Notes: generated from the sequence alone by a model not told the origin. A stretch of 59,129 nt of DNA from CBDCME01 sp965218865 (GCA_965218865.1 CBDCME010000014.1:1-59129); one strand, 5' to 3'. Counted from the stretch's first letter, positions 27,229-36,295 are shown. Numbers and translations: made by a program.

Positions 27229-28862
27229 CTTGCCTCCGATCCGTAGGCCGAGATGTCGCGAATATCGGTCTTGACATGGATGAGCGCGGGTCCCACCTGG
27301 GCCAGGGCGCCGGCGAAGGCATCCGCGAAGTCAGCGCTCCGATCCACCGTCCAGGCAGCAGCGCCATGAGCCCGTGCAAGGGCCGCGAAATCGGGGCCAT
27401 CGATGCGCACCGCGTAATCTCCTCCCCTACCGGCATAGCGGTGCTGGTGCATCAGTATGGTGCCGTAGGCGGCATTGTCGCAGACGATGATCTTGATCGG
27501 CAAGGCTTCCTGGACAGCCGTGGCGATCTCGTTGCCGGTCATCTGAAAGCCCCCGTCGCCGACGAATGCCACCACCGTTGCTTCCGGCCTCGCCAGTTGG
27601 GCGCCGATCGCCGCCGGCACCCCGGCGCCCATCGCCCCCGAACCCGGACCCGCTTGGCTGCACGGTTGGCGGTAGAGGAAACAGCGGTGGAGCCAGCCGG
27701 CGAAATTCCCGGCGTCGTTGGTCATCACGTGCGGGCCCTCGAGCATCCGCGCCATCGTCTGGACAACGGCCGCCAGGTCGACGCTGCCCACGGCCGCGGG
27801 TGCGCCGGCCGCGAATTCCCGGTAGGCCTCGTTGAACTTGGCCCGCCAGGCGAGCCGCGCCGGCGGCGGCGGCGCGTTCGCGCGCGCGGCGAGGGCCATG
27901 AGCGTCGGCCCCACGTCGGCGGCCAGGGCAACCTCGGCACGCCGGTAACGGTCGATGACGTTGCGCTCGACATGGATGTGAATGAGCTTCTGGTCGTCCC
28001 GAAGGAGGCTGAAATTTTCGCTGGTGACGGCATCGAGGCGGGTCCCGGCGGCGATCACCAGATCGCAATCGGCCCAAGCCTGGCGTTGACAACGCGCCCT
28101 ACCCAGACCGAAATGACCGAGATAGGCGGGTTGATCGTTGGCGAAAGTATCTTGTCGCCGGAAAGTCGTGACCACGGCCGCGCCGGTTGCGGCGACGAAC
28201 TCGGCGAGGGCTTCGTGGGCCATATGGGCCGCGACGAGTTCGCCCGAGAGCACGATGGGATGACGCGCCGAGGAGATCAGCGACCAGGCCCGGGCCACGT
28301 CCTCGGCCGTGGGCGATACCGTTTCCCGCGCTGGCAGGAAGGGAATCACGGGGGTTCCGGCCTCCCCCTCGGTGACGTCCTCGGGAAGCACGACCACAAC
28401 CGGTCCGGGGCGCCCAGAAGCCGCCAGGCCGAGGGCAAGCGCCGTTGTCGCGGCAACCTCATCGGCGCCGGCAGGTTCGACCACGGCCTTTGCGATGGTT
28501 CCCAAGGTCGTCCTGAAATCGATTTCCTGAAACGCCTCGAGACCCTGTTGGGCGTGAGGTACCTGGCCCACGAACAGCACCATCGGCGTCGAATCCTGGG
28601 CCGCCGCGTGGACGCCGATCATCGCGTTCGCGGCGCCTGGACCGCGGGTCACGAACGCCAACCCGGGCCTCCCCGTCAGTTTGCCGTAGGCCTCGGCGGC
28701 GAAGGTCGCGCCCGATTCGTGGCGATTGGTGACGAGCCGAAAGCGGTCTTGATTGCGGCGCAGGGCGTCGAGTATCGCGAGGTAGCTTTCGCCTGGAACG
28801 CAAAAACCGGTGTCGAACCCGTTCTGAACCAGGGTAGCAACCAACGCCTCGCCGCCGTTCAT
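27225..28862 (-). CDS. Thiamine-diphosphate-dependent acetolactate synthase-like enzyme
   Basis: 545 residues from the ATG at 28862. The N-terminal PYR domain includes the catalytic Glu in NRHESGATFAAEAYGKLTG. The central domain is FAD/nucleotide-like, and the C-terminal PP domain has the TPP motif GDGGFQMTGNEIATAVQEAL to CDNAAYGTI. Family members include acetolactate synthase, benzaldehyde lyase-like and other 2-oxoacid enzymes, and the substrate cannot be read from the sequence. No regulatory small subunit is nearby, which argues against the branched-chain biosynthesis role. It sits between a RidA gene and a FemAB-like gene in one operon. Confidence 0.8.
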   Translation of the reverse strand: MNGGEALVATLVQNGFDTGFCVPGESYLAILDALRRNQDRFRLVTNRHESGATFAAEAYGKLTGRPGLAFVTRGPGAANAMIGVHAAAQDSTPMVLFVGQVPHAQQGLEAFQEIDFRTTLGTIAKAVVEPAGADEVAATTALALGLAASGRPGPVVVVLPEDVTEGEAGTPVIPFLPARETVSPTAEDVARAWSLISSARHPIVLSGELVAAHMAHEALAEFVAATGAAVVTTFRRQDTFANDQPAYLGHFGLGRARCQRQAWADCDLVIAAGTRLDAVTSENFSLLRDDQKLIHIHVERNVIDRYRRAEVALAADVGPTLMALAARANAPPPPARLAWRAKFNEAYREFAAGAPAAVGSVDLAAVVQTMARMLEGPHVMTNDAGNFAGWLHRCFLYRQPCSQAGPGSGAMGAGVPAAIGAQLARPEATVVAFVGDGGFQMTGNEIATAVQEALPIKIIVCDNAAYGTILMHQHRYAGRGGDYAVRIDGPDFAALARAHGAAAWTVDRSADFADAFAGALAQVGPALIHVKTDIRDISAYGSEAS

Positions 28863-28890
28863 CGGCTGGTCACGCCCAAGACAGGGGTGC

Positions 28891-29370
28891 TCACCCTGCC
28901 GGCGGAATAATCTCGAAGGCGGCGTCGATCTCGACGGCCGAGTTGAAGGGAAGCGAGGAGACGCCGATAGCAACGCGGCTGTGCAATCCTTTGTCGCCGA
29001 AAACTTCCACGATCAAATCCGAAGCACCATTGATCACCGCGGGGTGTGCCATGAATTCCCGAGTTGCGTTGACGAATCCACCTATCCTCAGGCAACGCAC
29101 GACCCGTTCCAGATCATCCCCGCACGCGGCCTTCACCTGCGCCACGACGTTGAGGGCGCAAAGCCGGGCCGCGGTTTGTCCGAGCTCGATCGTGAGGGAG
29201 CGGCCGACACAACCGACATACTTGACGTTGCCCTCAATCATCGGAAGTTGACCCGAGACGTAGACGTGGTTGCCGGAAACGACGAACGGCGCGTAATTTG
29301 CCGCCGGGGCCGGGGCCGGTAGCAGCACGATACCGCGCTCGGCCAAGCGTTCCTCGATCGTTTCCGCCAT
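28891..29370 (-). CDS. RidA/YjgF-family protein
   Basis: 159 residues. Start ATG 29370 has AAGGAG nine bases upstream, so the longer frame to 29511 is not used. Conserved parts are VVSGNHVYVSGQLPM, QTAARLCALNVVAQVKAACGD, RCLRIGGFVNATREF, and SRVAIGVSSLPFNSAVEID with the Arg that binds carboxylates in enamine/imine deaminases. It is longer than canonical RidA (about 130), like the YjgH/Rid-subfamily members with a LAERGI N-terminus. It is first in the operon and 28 bp before the TPP enzyme, so it may remove reactive intermediates of that enzyme. Confidence 0.85.
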   Translation of the reverse strand: MAETIEERLAERGIVLLPAPAPAANYAPFVVSGNHVYVSGQLPMIEGNVKYVGCVGRSLTIELGQTAARLCALNVVAQVKAACGDDLERVVRCLRIGGFVNATREFMAHPAVINGASDLIVEVFGDKGLHSRVAIGVSSLPFNSAVEIDAAFEIIPPAG

Positions 29371-29581
29371 GCTAACCCGCTCCTTCGGCGGCAATTCGAA
29401 GCCGCTTCGCGATGGTGTTGTGGATGCGCTCCGCGGCCCTTCGCCGGAAGCCCTTCTATCACAGCAAACGTCCGCGACAGGCGCAACCATGAAACCGCTT
29501 TCAGCGGACAAACTCCTTCGAATGATTTGATTTTCGCGTCGCGTACGCGCATGTTTCGCGTCGAACCGTCAACGGGAGCAG

Positions 29582-29917
29582 ATGATGAGCGGAGACGCCA
29601 CCGGCGATTGGCACCTCGTCGCCAAGACCAGTGAAATTACGGATGAGACACCAAAAGCCGCGCAAGTCGGTAAGATCTCGATCGGCATTTACCGGCTGGG
29701 CGAGGCGTATTACGCGATCGACGACATCTGTACGCACGAGTATGCCCCGCTGACCGAGGGTTACGTCGATGGCGAGGTCGTCGAATGCCCGATCCACGGG
29801 GCCTTGTTCAACATTCGTTCCGGCGAGGCCGTCGCGCCTCCCGCGAAGGAAAATCTCCGCACCTTCCGAGTCAAGGTAGAGGGCGAGGATATCTACGTCG
29901 AGGTGCCCCCCGCGTAA
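29582..29917 (+). CDS. Rieske-type [2Fe-2S] ferredoxin
   Basis: 111 residues. The cluster motifs are CTHEYAPL (CxH) and CPIHGALF (CxxH), separated by 18 residues, as in soluble bacterial Rieske ferredoxins of oxygenase systems. There is no membrane anchor. GGGAG lies just before two adjacent ATG codons at 29582 and 29585; either could be used. Twenty-two bases downstream begins a ferredoxin reductase, so the two are likely an electron-transfer pair. No terminal oxygenase gene is in the window. Confidence 0.9.
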   Translation: MMSGDATGDWHLVAKTSEITDETPKAAQVGKISIGIYRLGEAYYAIDDICTHEYAPLTEGYVDGEVVECPIHGALFNIRSGEAVAPPAKENLRTFRVKVEGEDIYVEVPPA

Positions 29918-29939
29918 ACGCCCGCTCGGAGACGCGTCG

Positions 29940-31178
29940 ATGACGGCGCCGATCGTCATTGTTGGGGCAGGGCAGGCCGGTGGTGGCGTCGCCTCGGCCC
30001 TGCGCGACGAGGGCTTCGAGGGCCGCGTGGTGCTGATCGGCGAGGAAGAAACTCCTCCGTACGAAAGACCGCCGTTGTCGAAGAAACTCCTGATCGGCGT
30101 CGAGGGTCCGGAAAGCACCTACCTGAATAACCGATCGTATTACGAGAATAATCGGATCGAACTCAGGCTTGGCACGCGCGCGGAACGCCTTGATCGGGCC
30201 CGGCAACGTCTCCGATTGGGCGATGGGTCGTGGCTCGACTACGACCAACTCGTATTGACGACCGGATCCATGGTCCGGCGGATCTCGCTGCCCGGTTCGG
30301 ATTTGCCCGGGATTCACTACTTGCGTCGCCTCGACGATTCGATGGCCCTTCGCCGGGTGCTCACGAAGGGGGCCCGCATCAGCATCATCGGCGGCGGCTA
30401 CATCGGCCTCGAGGTGGCCGCCGCGGCACGGACCCGGGGCTGCCGGGTGACAGTATTGGAGGCCGAGGAAGTCGTGATGAATCGGGTGGTGGCGCCCGAA
30501 ATAGGCCGCTTCATGATGGCCGTTCACCAGCAGCATGGCGTCGACATACGGACCGGCGTGACGGTCGTGGGCCTGGCCGGCGCCGACCATGTGGAAGGGG
30601 TCGTCCGCGCCGACGGCAACACGGTCGCCACCGATACCGTCGTCGTCGGCATCGGCGTGTTTCCGGATACCGAACTTGCCTCACAGGCGGGCCTCGATGT
30701 CGCTGACGGAATCATCGTCGATGGGCGCGGTCAAACCAGCGACCCCAAGATTTTTGCCGCCGGCGACGTGACCAATCAGCCCGCCCCACTCGGCCCCGGA
30801 GGCGTCCGCCTCGAATCATGGCAGAACGCCCAAAACCAGGCCATTGCAGTGGCTCGGTCCCTGTGCGGCAAAGCCGCGGCCGAGACCGCGATCCCGTGGT
30901 TCTGGAGCGACCAATTCGAGATCAATCTGCAGATAGTCGGGCTGCCGACTGAATATGACGAGTTGGTCTTCCGAGGTGATCCGGCAAGCCATCGTTTCAC
31001 GGCGTTCTACCTCCGCGACCGCCGCGTCGTCACGGCGAACGCGATCAACAACGGGCGCGACATCCGTCCGGCCCGCCAACTCATCGGCTCCAAAAGACGC
31101 CTCGATCCGGTCGTGCTCGCTGATCCCGAAACCTCGCTCAGGACATTGATACGGGAAATTCCCGCAGCGTCAGAATAA
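29940..31178 (+). CDS. Ferredoxin reductase, FAD-dependent NAD(P)H oxidoreductase
   Basis: 412 residues. The N-terminal FAD site is VIVGAGQAGGGVASALRDEG, then YERPPLSKK, typical of putidaredoxin/rhodocoxin-reductase-like enzymes. The NAD(P)H site is SIIGGGYIGLEVAAAARTRG, the second FAD motif is IFAAGDVTNQPAP, and the C-terminal Reductase_C domain includes WFWSDQFEINLQIVG. It passes electrons from NAD(P)H to a small iron-sulfur protein, most simply the Rieske protein coded immediately upstream. Confidence 0.9.
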   Translation: MTAPIVIVGAGQAGGGVASALRDEGFEGRVVLIGEEETPPYERPPLSKKLLIGVEGPESTYLNNRSYYENNRIELRLGTRAERLDRARQRLRLGDGSWLDYDQLVLTTGSMVRRISLPGSDLPGIHYLRRLDDSMALRRVLTKGARISIIGGGYIGLEVAAAARTRGCRVTVLEAEEVVMNRVVAPEIGRFMMAVHQQHGVDIRTGVTVVGLAGADHVEGVVRADGNTVATDTVVVGIGVFPDTELASQAGLDVADGIIVDGRGQTSDPKIFAAGDVTNQPAPLGPGGVRLESWQNAQNQAIAVARSLCGKAAAETAIPWFWSDQFEINLQIVGLPTEYDELVFRGDPASHRFTAFYLRDRRVVTANAINNGRDIRPARQLIGSKRRLDPVVLADPETSLRTLIREIPAASE

Positions 31179-31237
31179 ATTCGCCTGGCGTGATCTTGCG
31201 ATGGGAATTCAGGGCATTGTGGCGCCGCGGGGTGGGC

Positions 31238-31249
31238 ATGTGTTATAAT
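31238..31249 (+). promoter_or_regulatory. Candidate extended -10 promoter for the nuclease gene
   Basis: TGTTATAAT at 31241-31249 matches the extended -10 form TGnTATAAT. The ATG at 31256 lies where transcription would start, seven bases after the hexamer. No good -35 box is seen. This would give a leaderless or nearly leaderless mRNA. Confidence 0.45.
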
Positions 31250-31255
31250 TCCCAA

Positions 31256-31918
31256 ATGCGGCGACTGATTCTCTTCCTTTTTATATTGTTGCCAAACACC
31301 GTGTCCGCCGAGATTGTCGGCGAGCCACTGGTCCTCAACGCGGGCATGTTGATCGTAAGGGGCCAGAATATCGTGCTTTGGGGAGTTGATGCGCCGGATC
31401 GAATGCAGAATTGTCGCCGCAACAACAAGGAATGGCATTGCGGACGGCATGCCGCGTACGCCCTGATCGACAAGACCAAGGACCAGGATGTGCGCTGCGC
31501 GGATAGGGACTTAGACGAGTTCGCCCGTATCCAGGCCGTCTGTTTCATCGGCGAGGAGGACATCAACGCCTGGTTGGTCAAGGAGGGCTGGGCCTTGGCC
31601 TACCCCTGGCACACCGAAGACTATGTCGATCTCGAAATCGCTGCCCGTGACGCCAAGAAAGGCCTCTGGCGAAGCCAGTTCATCAGCCCGTCGGAATGGC
31701 GCTCGGGCAGGCGTTTAGGATGGACCCTGCCGGTATACGAAGATGCCCCCGAGGGCTGCGACATCAAAGGCAACATCAGCAGCACCAACATATATACTTA
31801 CCACGTCCCGGGAGGCCGCTGGTACGACACCGCGAAAATTGACTCGACCCGGGGTGAACGGTGGTTCTGCAGCGAAGAAGAGGCCGAAGCGGCGGGCTGG
31901 ACGAAATCCGACCGTTGA
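31256..31918 (+). CDS. Exported staphylococcal nuclease-like (SNase) protein
   Basis: 220 residues from the ATG at 31256. A signal peptide (RRLILFLFILLPNTVSA) is followed by an SNase-like domain: GQNIVLWGVDAPD, CGRHAAYALIDK, INAWLVKEGWALAYPWHTEDYVD in pieces, and AARDAKKGLWRSQF. The catalytic Arg/Glu/Arg of true thermonucleases is not clearly complete, since the usual RxxGIDxPE is VLWGVDAPD here, so nuclease activity is uncertain. The C-terminal part is unassigned. It converges with lexA, 50 bp away. The start was preferred over 31190 because it begins the signal peptide. Confidence 0.7.
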   Translation: MRRLILFLFILLPNTVSAEIVGEPLVLNAGMLIVRGQNIVLWGVDAPDRMQNCRRNNKEWHCGRHAAYALIDKTKDQDVRCADRDLDEFARIQAVCFIGEEDINAWLVKEGWALAYPWHTEDYVDLEIAARDAKKGLWRSQFISPSEWRSGRRLGWTLPVYEDAPEGCDIKGNISSTNIYTYHVPGGRWYDTAKIDSTRGERWFCSEEEAEAAGWTKSDR

Positions 31919-31968
31919 GACATCGGCCTCACGGCAAGCCCACAAGCGAAATCATCAGTGGGGCCGCC

Positions 31969-32655
31969 CTAATATTTTCGGATCAGCCCAGTCAGGCGCC
32001 CTTGAACCTTTACCCGATCGGCTGGAACGATTCTCGTTTCGTAGGACGGATTGGCCGGTTCCAGAGCAATCGAGCCGCCTTTACGGCGCAACCGCTTCAA
32101 GGTGACCTCCTCGTTATCGATCAGAGCGACCACGATGGCGCCGCTCTCCGCGTTGTCGCACTGGTGGATGACCACTATGTCACCGTCGAAAATTCCCGCT
32201 TCAATCATCGAATCACCGGCCACTTCCAAAGCGTAATGATCGCCGGAACCGAGAAGATTCCCGGGAACTTCGACGAGGGTTGACTGATCGGCGAGGGCCG
32301 TGATCGGCGTGCCGGCGGCAATGCGACCGTACAAGGGAAGGTTCACCGTCGCACCTGATGGCTCGACCGCTTGTCCCGACAGCGCCGGCTTGAAATCACC
32401 TTCGATGACACTTGGCGAAAACCCGACCGGATTCGCGGACGCGTCGGGCAACTTGAGAACTTGAAGAGCGCGCGCCCGATGGGGAAGGCGCCGGATAAAG
32501 CCGCGTTCGGACAAGGCGGAGAGAAGGCGGTGGATTCCCGACTTCGACCGCAATCCAAGCGCATCCTTCATTTCATCGAAGGATGGAGATACGCCATCCG
32601 CTTTCAGGCGCTCATGAATGTAGGTCAGTAATTCGTGTTGTTTCCTGGTTAACAT
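31969..32655 (-). CDS. lexA: LexA repressor
   Basis: 228 residues. The N-terminal winged helix-turn-helix is MLTRKQHELLTYIHERL to SKSGIHRLLSALSERGFIRR. The peptidase S24 half has the Ser in VAGDSMIEAGIFDGD and the Lys in AIVVALIDNEEVTLKRL. The usual Ala-Gly cleavage site is replaced by a nearby AAG-type context (GRIAAGTP). RecA-stimulated self-cleavage lifts repression of the SOS regulon. The second of two adjacent ATGs (32655) gives a normal distance to GGAG. A near-match to the alphaproteobacterial operator lies upstream, suggesting autoregulation. Confidence 0.95.
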   Translation of the reverse strand: MLTRKQHELLTYIHERLKADGVSPSFDEMKDALGLRSKSGIHRLLSALSERGFIRRLPHRARALQVLKLPDASANPVGFSPSVIEGDFKPALSGQAVEPSGATVNLPLYGRIAAGTPITALADQSTLVEVPGNLLGSGDHYALEVAGDSMIEAGIFDGDIVVIHQCDNAESGAIVVALIDNEEVTLKRLRRKGGSIALEPANPSYETRIVPADRVKVQGRLTGLIRKY

Positions 32656-32673
32656 CATGGCTCCGATATACTA

Positions 32674-32688
32674 GAACAAAACCGAAAC
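32674..32688. promoter_or_regulatory. Candidate LexA operator (GAAC-N7-AAAC)
   Basis: Alphaproteobacterial LexA binds GAAC-N7-GAAC or its complement. Here GAAC AAAACCG AAAC has the right spacing with one mismatch, 18 bp upstream of lexA. The second half lies in the 60-bp repeat copied at 34510, but the first GAAC does not, so only the lexA-proximal copy could be a site. Confidence 0.5.
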
Positions 32689-32740
32689 GCCAAGGATATT
32701 TTCTATTTAAGTTCTGGGCCGAGGTCAAGCCCTGAATCGC
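32681..32740. repeat. 60-bp direct repeat flanking the insertion, lexA-side copy
   Basis: It starts ACCGAAACGCCAAGGATATT and ends CCCTGAATCGC. The second copy is at 34510-34569, and the two appear identical. Together they bracket 32741-34509. A 60-bp duplication is far longer than the target duplication of any ordinary IS, so it points to a segmental duplication or a recombination event. The 34510 copy continues into moeA 3' sequence and is the natural context. Confidence 0.9.
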
Positions 32741-34509
32741 AGGAACAATTTTTAGTCGCGGTTGAGGGTTCGGGATGAGTGGGATCGTGCTCGGTGCACG
32801 GGGTTCGGGGAGCCCCGAGCTTGCCTCGACGACGTCATGGGGACTGCTCGAAGCCACCGGACGGCGTTTTCGGGTTCGACAGGCACACCGGTCCGCCCGC
32901 GCCGCTCGGCGGCACGTCCCGGTCCGGGGGAGAGGCGTGCTGTCTCATCGGCGATGGGCGCGGTCATGATCGCGTCGAGGGCCTCCTGCGCCCGGGCGGC
33001 ATAGTGCCGGTTGGCCTCGGGCAGATGTCGACGTCGCAGCGCACGATGGCGATGGCCGCGTTGGTCAAGCAGGCGAGAAGGTTCATCGGTCTTCGTCGTC
33101 GCAGGCGGTTCCTGCCATGGCAGTTCGAGACTCCTCGGGTCCGGCCGCTCTGTGAGGCCCAGGTCACAGCTTGCGGTCGGCTCGCGCTGAAATGGCGTAC
33201 CGTTCGGAGATCGACGACACGTCGGCGCTGGCGGCCATGGCCCTTGTCGACGGTTTCGTGCCAACCCGACGATCGCCTTGATTCGATCATCTCCGGACGC
33301 GTCGGAGCAAGCGTGCGGTCTCTTGAGCGTGCACGAGTCCGAGCAACTCCTCGGGTCCGGAGCGCTCTGAGGCCGAGCGAGGTGAGGAGGTCACCTCGAT
33401 GCTGCGCTTGCACGGTCTTGAGGATCTCGCGTTCGCGCTCGATGCGCATGGCTGGCGTCGACCGTGGAGGTTGGCGAGCCGTGCACTCGGCAGCGGGAGG
33501 TCGACGACGGCGCAGCGTCGGCGCTCGATGCGGCCATGGCCCTTGTCGACCGCCAGAGCGCATCGCTGAAGTCGATCGCCTTGAGGTCTTCGAAGATCAT
33601 CTCCTGGTTGTCCTTGACCGCGCTCATCACGTAGTCGGCGCGACGCCCGAGCAGGCAGCGCGCGGTCTCGTGCTGAGCGTGCATCGCGTCCATGGTGACG
33701 ATCCGGCCTGTGAGGTCGAGGCCGCTGGAGAGTTCGCGCACGGCCGGGATTTCGTTGCTCTTGCGGCGACCTCGACCTGCCCGAGGACCACGCCGGTGTC
33801 GTGCGACCGCCGCCACCATCATCCTGCGCCCGTCTTCGGTCTGCTTCGAGGCGCCGCGCAGATCCTTTCCGTCCATGGCGACCGGCGCGTGCGCGCTGCC
33901 ATGCTGGCCGGTCCACTGGCTAATCGCGTTGTCCAGGGTCTCTGGCGGCAGGGCGGTGAGGGTCTTGTGGAAGGTGGTGATCGCGGGCGGGGTGTAGCGC
34001 TGTTTGGAAGGGCTCCAGAACGCACCCACCGCCTCGAGCTGCTCCTGGGAGAGCAGGGCGGCGAACTGGGCGAACGCGTTCACCCCCCGGTATCCGGCAA
34101 GCCGGGCGGCGACGGCGATCACCAGAATGGTGTTGAGCGCATAGCGCTTGCCCCGGGCATGGCGGTACTCGGGCACCTCACCCAGACACTCGAACAGGCT
34201 GCGCAGCCGGGGCGCGGCCATCGGCTCGGTGTGCTGCTCGGCGTTCCAGTGTGCCGGCATGGAGCTCAGCGCCTCGGGGGCGCCGTCTGTCACGAACCAT
34301 CCTTGGGCTTTCAGCGCGGCCCCTCCGCTCATGAGCGCCATGTAGCAGGCAAATCAGTAATCTCGGTCCGTTGGATTTCAGACAGCCGCCGCCTCAGCCC
34401 CAGCACACGGGAGGCCAGGTTCGGCACTCGGCCACATCGATGGCTCCGATATAGCGATCACGCGCGCCCAGCTTGAACGCGCCGGGCTGCTGTGAGGTCA
34501 GCCGATCAG
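32741..34509 (-). mobile_element. Decayed ISAs1-family insertion between moeA and lexA
   Basis: A 1769-bp segment bounded by the 60-bp repeats. It holds a transposase resembling the ISAs1 (H-repeat-associated) family with several frameshifts and an internal duplication. Clear terminal inverted repeats were not found. It separates moeA from lexA, which are usually adjacent in related bacteria. Confidence 0.6.
32940..34341 (-). pseudogene. ISAs1-family transposase pseudogene
   Basis: The start at 34341 leads into LRSLFECLGEVPEYRHARGK, then ARLAGYRGVNAFAQF, APVAMDGKDLRGA (first catalytic Asp), SNEIPAVRELSS and IVTMDAMHAQHETA (second Asp), ending with CDVDICPEANRHY-type residues near 32960-33020 in another frame. 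At least three frame changes are needed; one pair near 33760 compensates (DTGVVLGQVEVA is readable in the alternative frame). The segments 33128-33250 and 33347-33550 look like diverged duplicates of the same piece. Not functional. Confidence 0.7.
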
Positions 34510-34569
34510 ACCGAAACGCCAAGGATATTTTCTATTTAAGTTCTGGGCCGAGGTCAAGCCCTGAATCGC
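34510..34569. repeat. 60-bp direct repeat, moeA-side copy
   Basis: Partner of 32681-32740. Beyond its end the sequence runs directly into the duplicated end of moeA, so this copy preserves the original moeA-lexA junction. Confidence 0.9.
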
Positions 34570-34671
34570 CGTTTGGAAAAGATTCTTGTCGGTCGGAGAA
34601 TCAGATGAGCACGATCGGCACGCGCTCTCCGGTGCGCGCCTCGGGCGCGAAGGGGGGCCGAACGAGGAGGC
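34563..34671 (-). repeat. Duplicated moeA 3' end, distal copy
   Basis: 109 bp nearly identical to 34844-34947 (104 bp; a 5-base difference). On the minus strand it encodes LLVRPPFAPEARTGERVPIV followed by LI and a stop, the expected MoeA C-terminus. The 172 bp between the two copies has no identified origin. Confidence 0.8.
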
Positions 34672-34843
34672 GAGCCAGGTCTCGCCATGCGGCGGCCGTG
34701 GAACGCCAGGTAGTGGTCGCTCCACCAGAGCATGTGAACTCCGAGACCGGCAGCGTCGCCATTGGCACACTGCCACACCGAGAATGAAATGGCCAGCGCC
34801 GCGACCTCACCCTGAACTGGGCGGACAAAAAACTAGCCCTGGC

Positions 34844-34947
34844 GAATCGCCGTTTGGAAAAGATTCTTGTCGGTCGGAGAATCGGCACGATCGGCACGCG
34901 CTCTCCGGTGCGCGCCTCGGGCGCGAAGGGGGGCCGAACGAGGAGGC
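34844..34947 (-). repeat. Duplicated moeA 3' end, proximal copy
   Basis: Partner of 34563-34671. Five bases around the native stop are missing, so the frame reads through (VPIVPILRPTRIF) instead of ending. Confidence 0.8.
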
Positions 34948-36072
34948 AATCGGCGGCGGCCCGAGAGCATGGAACTGTCGTCGCGAAAGGCGTTACGGTC
35001 GCCGCTGGTGGTCGAGCCGCGCTCGCAGATAGTCCTGACGCTTCCGATTGGCCGCAAGGTCAGACCCCAATCGGGCGATTGATTTCGGCAATGCGGGCAA
35101 CCCCAACATCGCGCCGATCGCCGCGGTTACGAAAATCGTGCCACACACGAAGGCGGAAACCGGATTTCCCGGCAAGCCGAGCAAGGGAACCTCGCCCAGG
35201 TGCCCGAACAGCAAAGGTTTTCCTGGACGCATCGCGACTCGCCAAAAACCAGGCTTAAAGCCCGCTTCCCCGAGAACCCGTCGGACCAGGTCACGGTCGC
35301 CGACGGAAACGCCGCCGGAGGTAACGACGAGATCGGCGCCGCCCGCGCCCGTGGCGACGCGACGCAGCGAAACCTCGTCATCACGGGCGATCCCGAGGTC
35401 GATCGGCAGGCCGCCCGCCTCCCTAACGATCGCGCTCACGACGAAACTATTGGCACTGACGATCTGATGTCTGTCGCGGGGGTCGCCGGGCAGGACGATC
35501 TCATCGCCGGTCGAAAGGATGGCGACCCGCGGCAACCGGCGCACGCGCAGCCAAGGAACATTCATCGCCGCCGCCATCCCCAGGTCTCTCGCGGTCAACC
35601 GCCGGCCCGCGCGCAGGCCCGTTTCGCCGGCCCGAAAGTCGAGACCTTCGGAACGCACGTGTTGGCCGGGCACCGCCGCGGAGTGAAGCATCACCGCGTC
35701 CGACTCAACGCCAGCGTTTTCCTGGATGACGATCGAATCAGCACCGTCGGGAAGCGCCGCGCCGGTGAGGATCCGTACAGCCTCGCCCGGCCCGAGAATT
35801 CGATCGTGGACAGCGCCGGCGGCAATGGCGCCGACCAGCCGCAGACGCGCGGGCACCTCGACGACGTCGGCGGCACGAACGGCGTAACCATCCATGGCCG
35901 AGACCGCGGCGGGCGGTTGTGTCAGCCGAGCGTGGACGTCCTCGGCGAGGACGCGGCCCAGTGCCTGCCCGACGGACACCAGTTCCGCCGCTAGGGGCCG
36001 GAACGCCGCCACGACCTGCTCGAGAGCGTCGTCGACGGATATCAAATCCTTGGAATTCTCGGGTGTCGGCAA
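34883..36072 (-). pseudogene. moeA: Molybdopterin molybdotransferase gene with broken 3' end
   Basis: The main frame (36072-34993, 359 residues) has domain III motifs: SAMDGYAVRAADV, RILTGAALPDGADSIV, AILSTGDEIV, VVTSGGVSVGDRDLV and PGKPLLFG, then GLPGNPVSAFV. It stops early at DHQRRP. Two frame changes (near 35005 and 34975) would restore NAFRDDSSMLSG and AAADCLLVRPPFAPEARTGE, the C-terminal domain IV. MoeA inserts molybdate into adenylylated molybdopterin in the cytoplasm. Start is a TTG at 36072 or 36045. Whether the truncated protein works is uncertain. Confidence 0.75.
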
Positions 36073-36270
36073 ACTTTACAATTCTCCCGAATCCATCAGT
36101 ACGCCCGTAAGTATCTGAATAAAAGAAGAAAAACGGGTTTCATACGGAAAAACCGGGGGCAAATCCGGGGCCCCGGGTGTCGGAATATTTTACACATACA
36201 CCCATTCCCGAACACACCCGCGCGGCCGTTAATTGTAGAAGCCATTGAAGTTTCAGGAATTTTCGCCAAA

Positions 36271-36286
36271 TGGCACGCTCCGTGCA
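36271..36286 (+). promoter_or_regulatory. Candidate sigma-54 (-24/-12) promoter
   Basis: TGGCACGCTCCGTGCA: the -24 GG (36272-36273) and -12 GC (36284-36285) are exactly ten bases apart, and TGGCACG matches the consensus fully. The -12 half is GTGCA instead of TTGCA. Expected start of transcription is near 36296. No gene for sigma-54 or its activator is in the window. Confidence 0.6.
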
Positions 36287-36295
36287 AAGGATTCA

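Noticed and set aside
27276..28910. Long plus-strand ORF of 544 codons
   Set aside because: Antisense to the TPP-enzyme gene, which has clear catalytic motifs; the plus-strand translation is low-complexity.
32779..34476. Plus-strand ORF of 565 codons over the ISAs1 region
   Set aside because: The opposite strand carries recognisable transposase blocks (MDGKDLRGA, MDAMHAQ); the plus-strand product resembles nothing.
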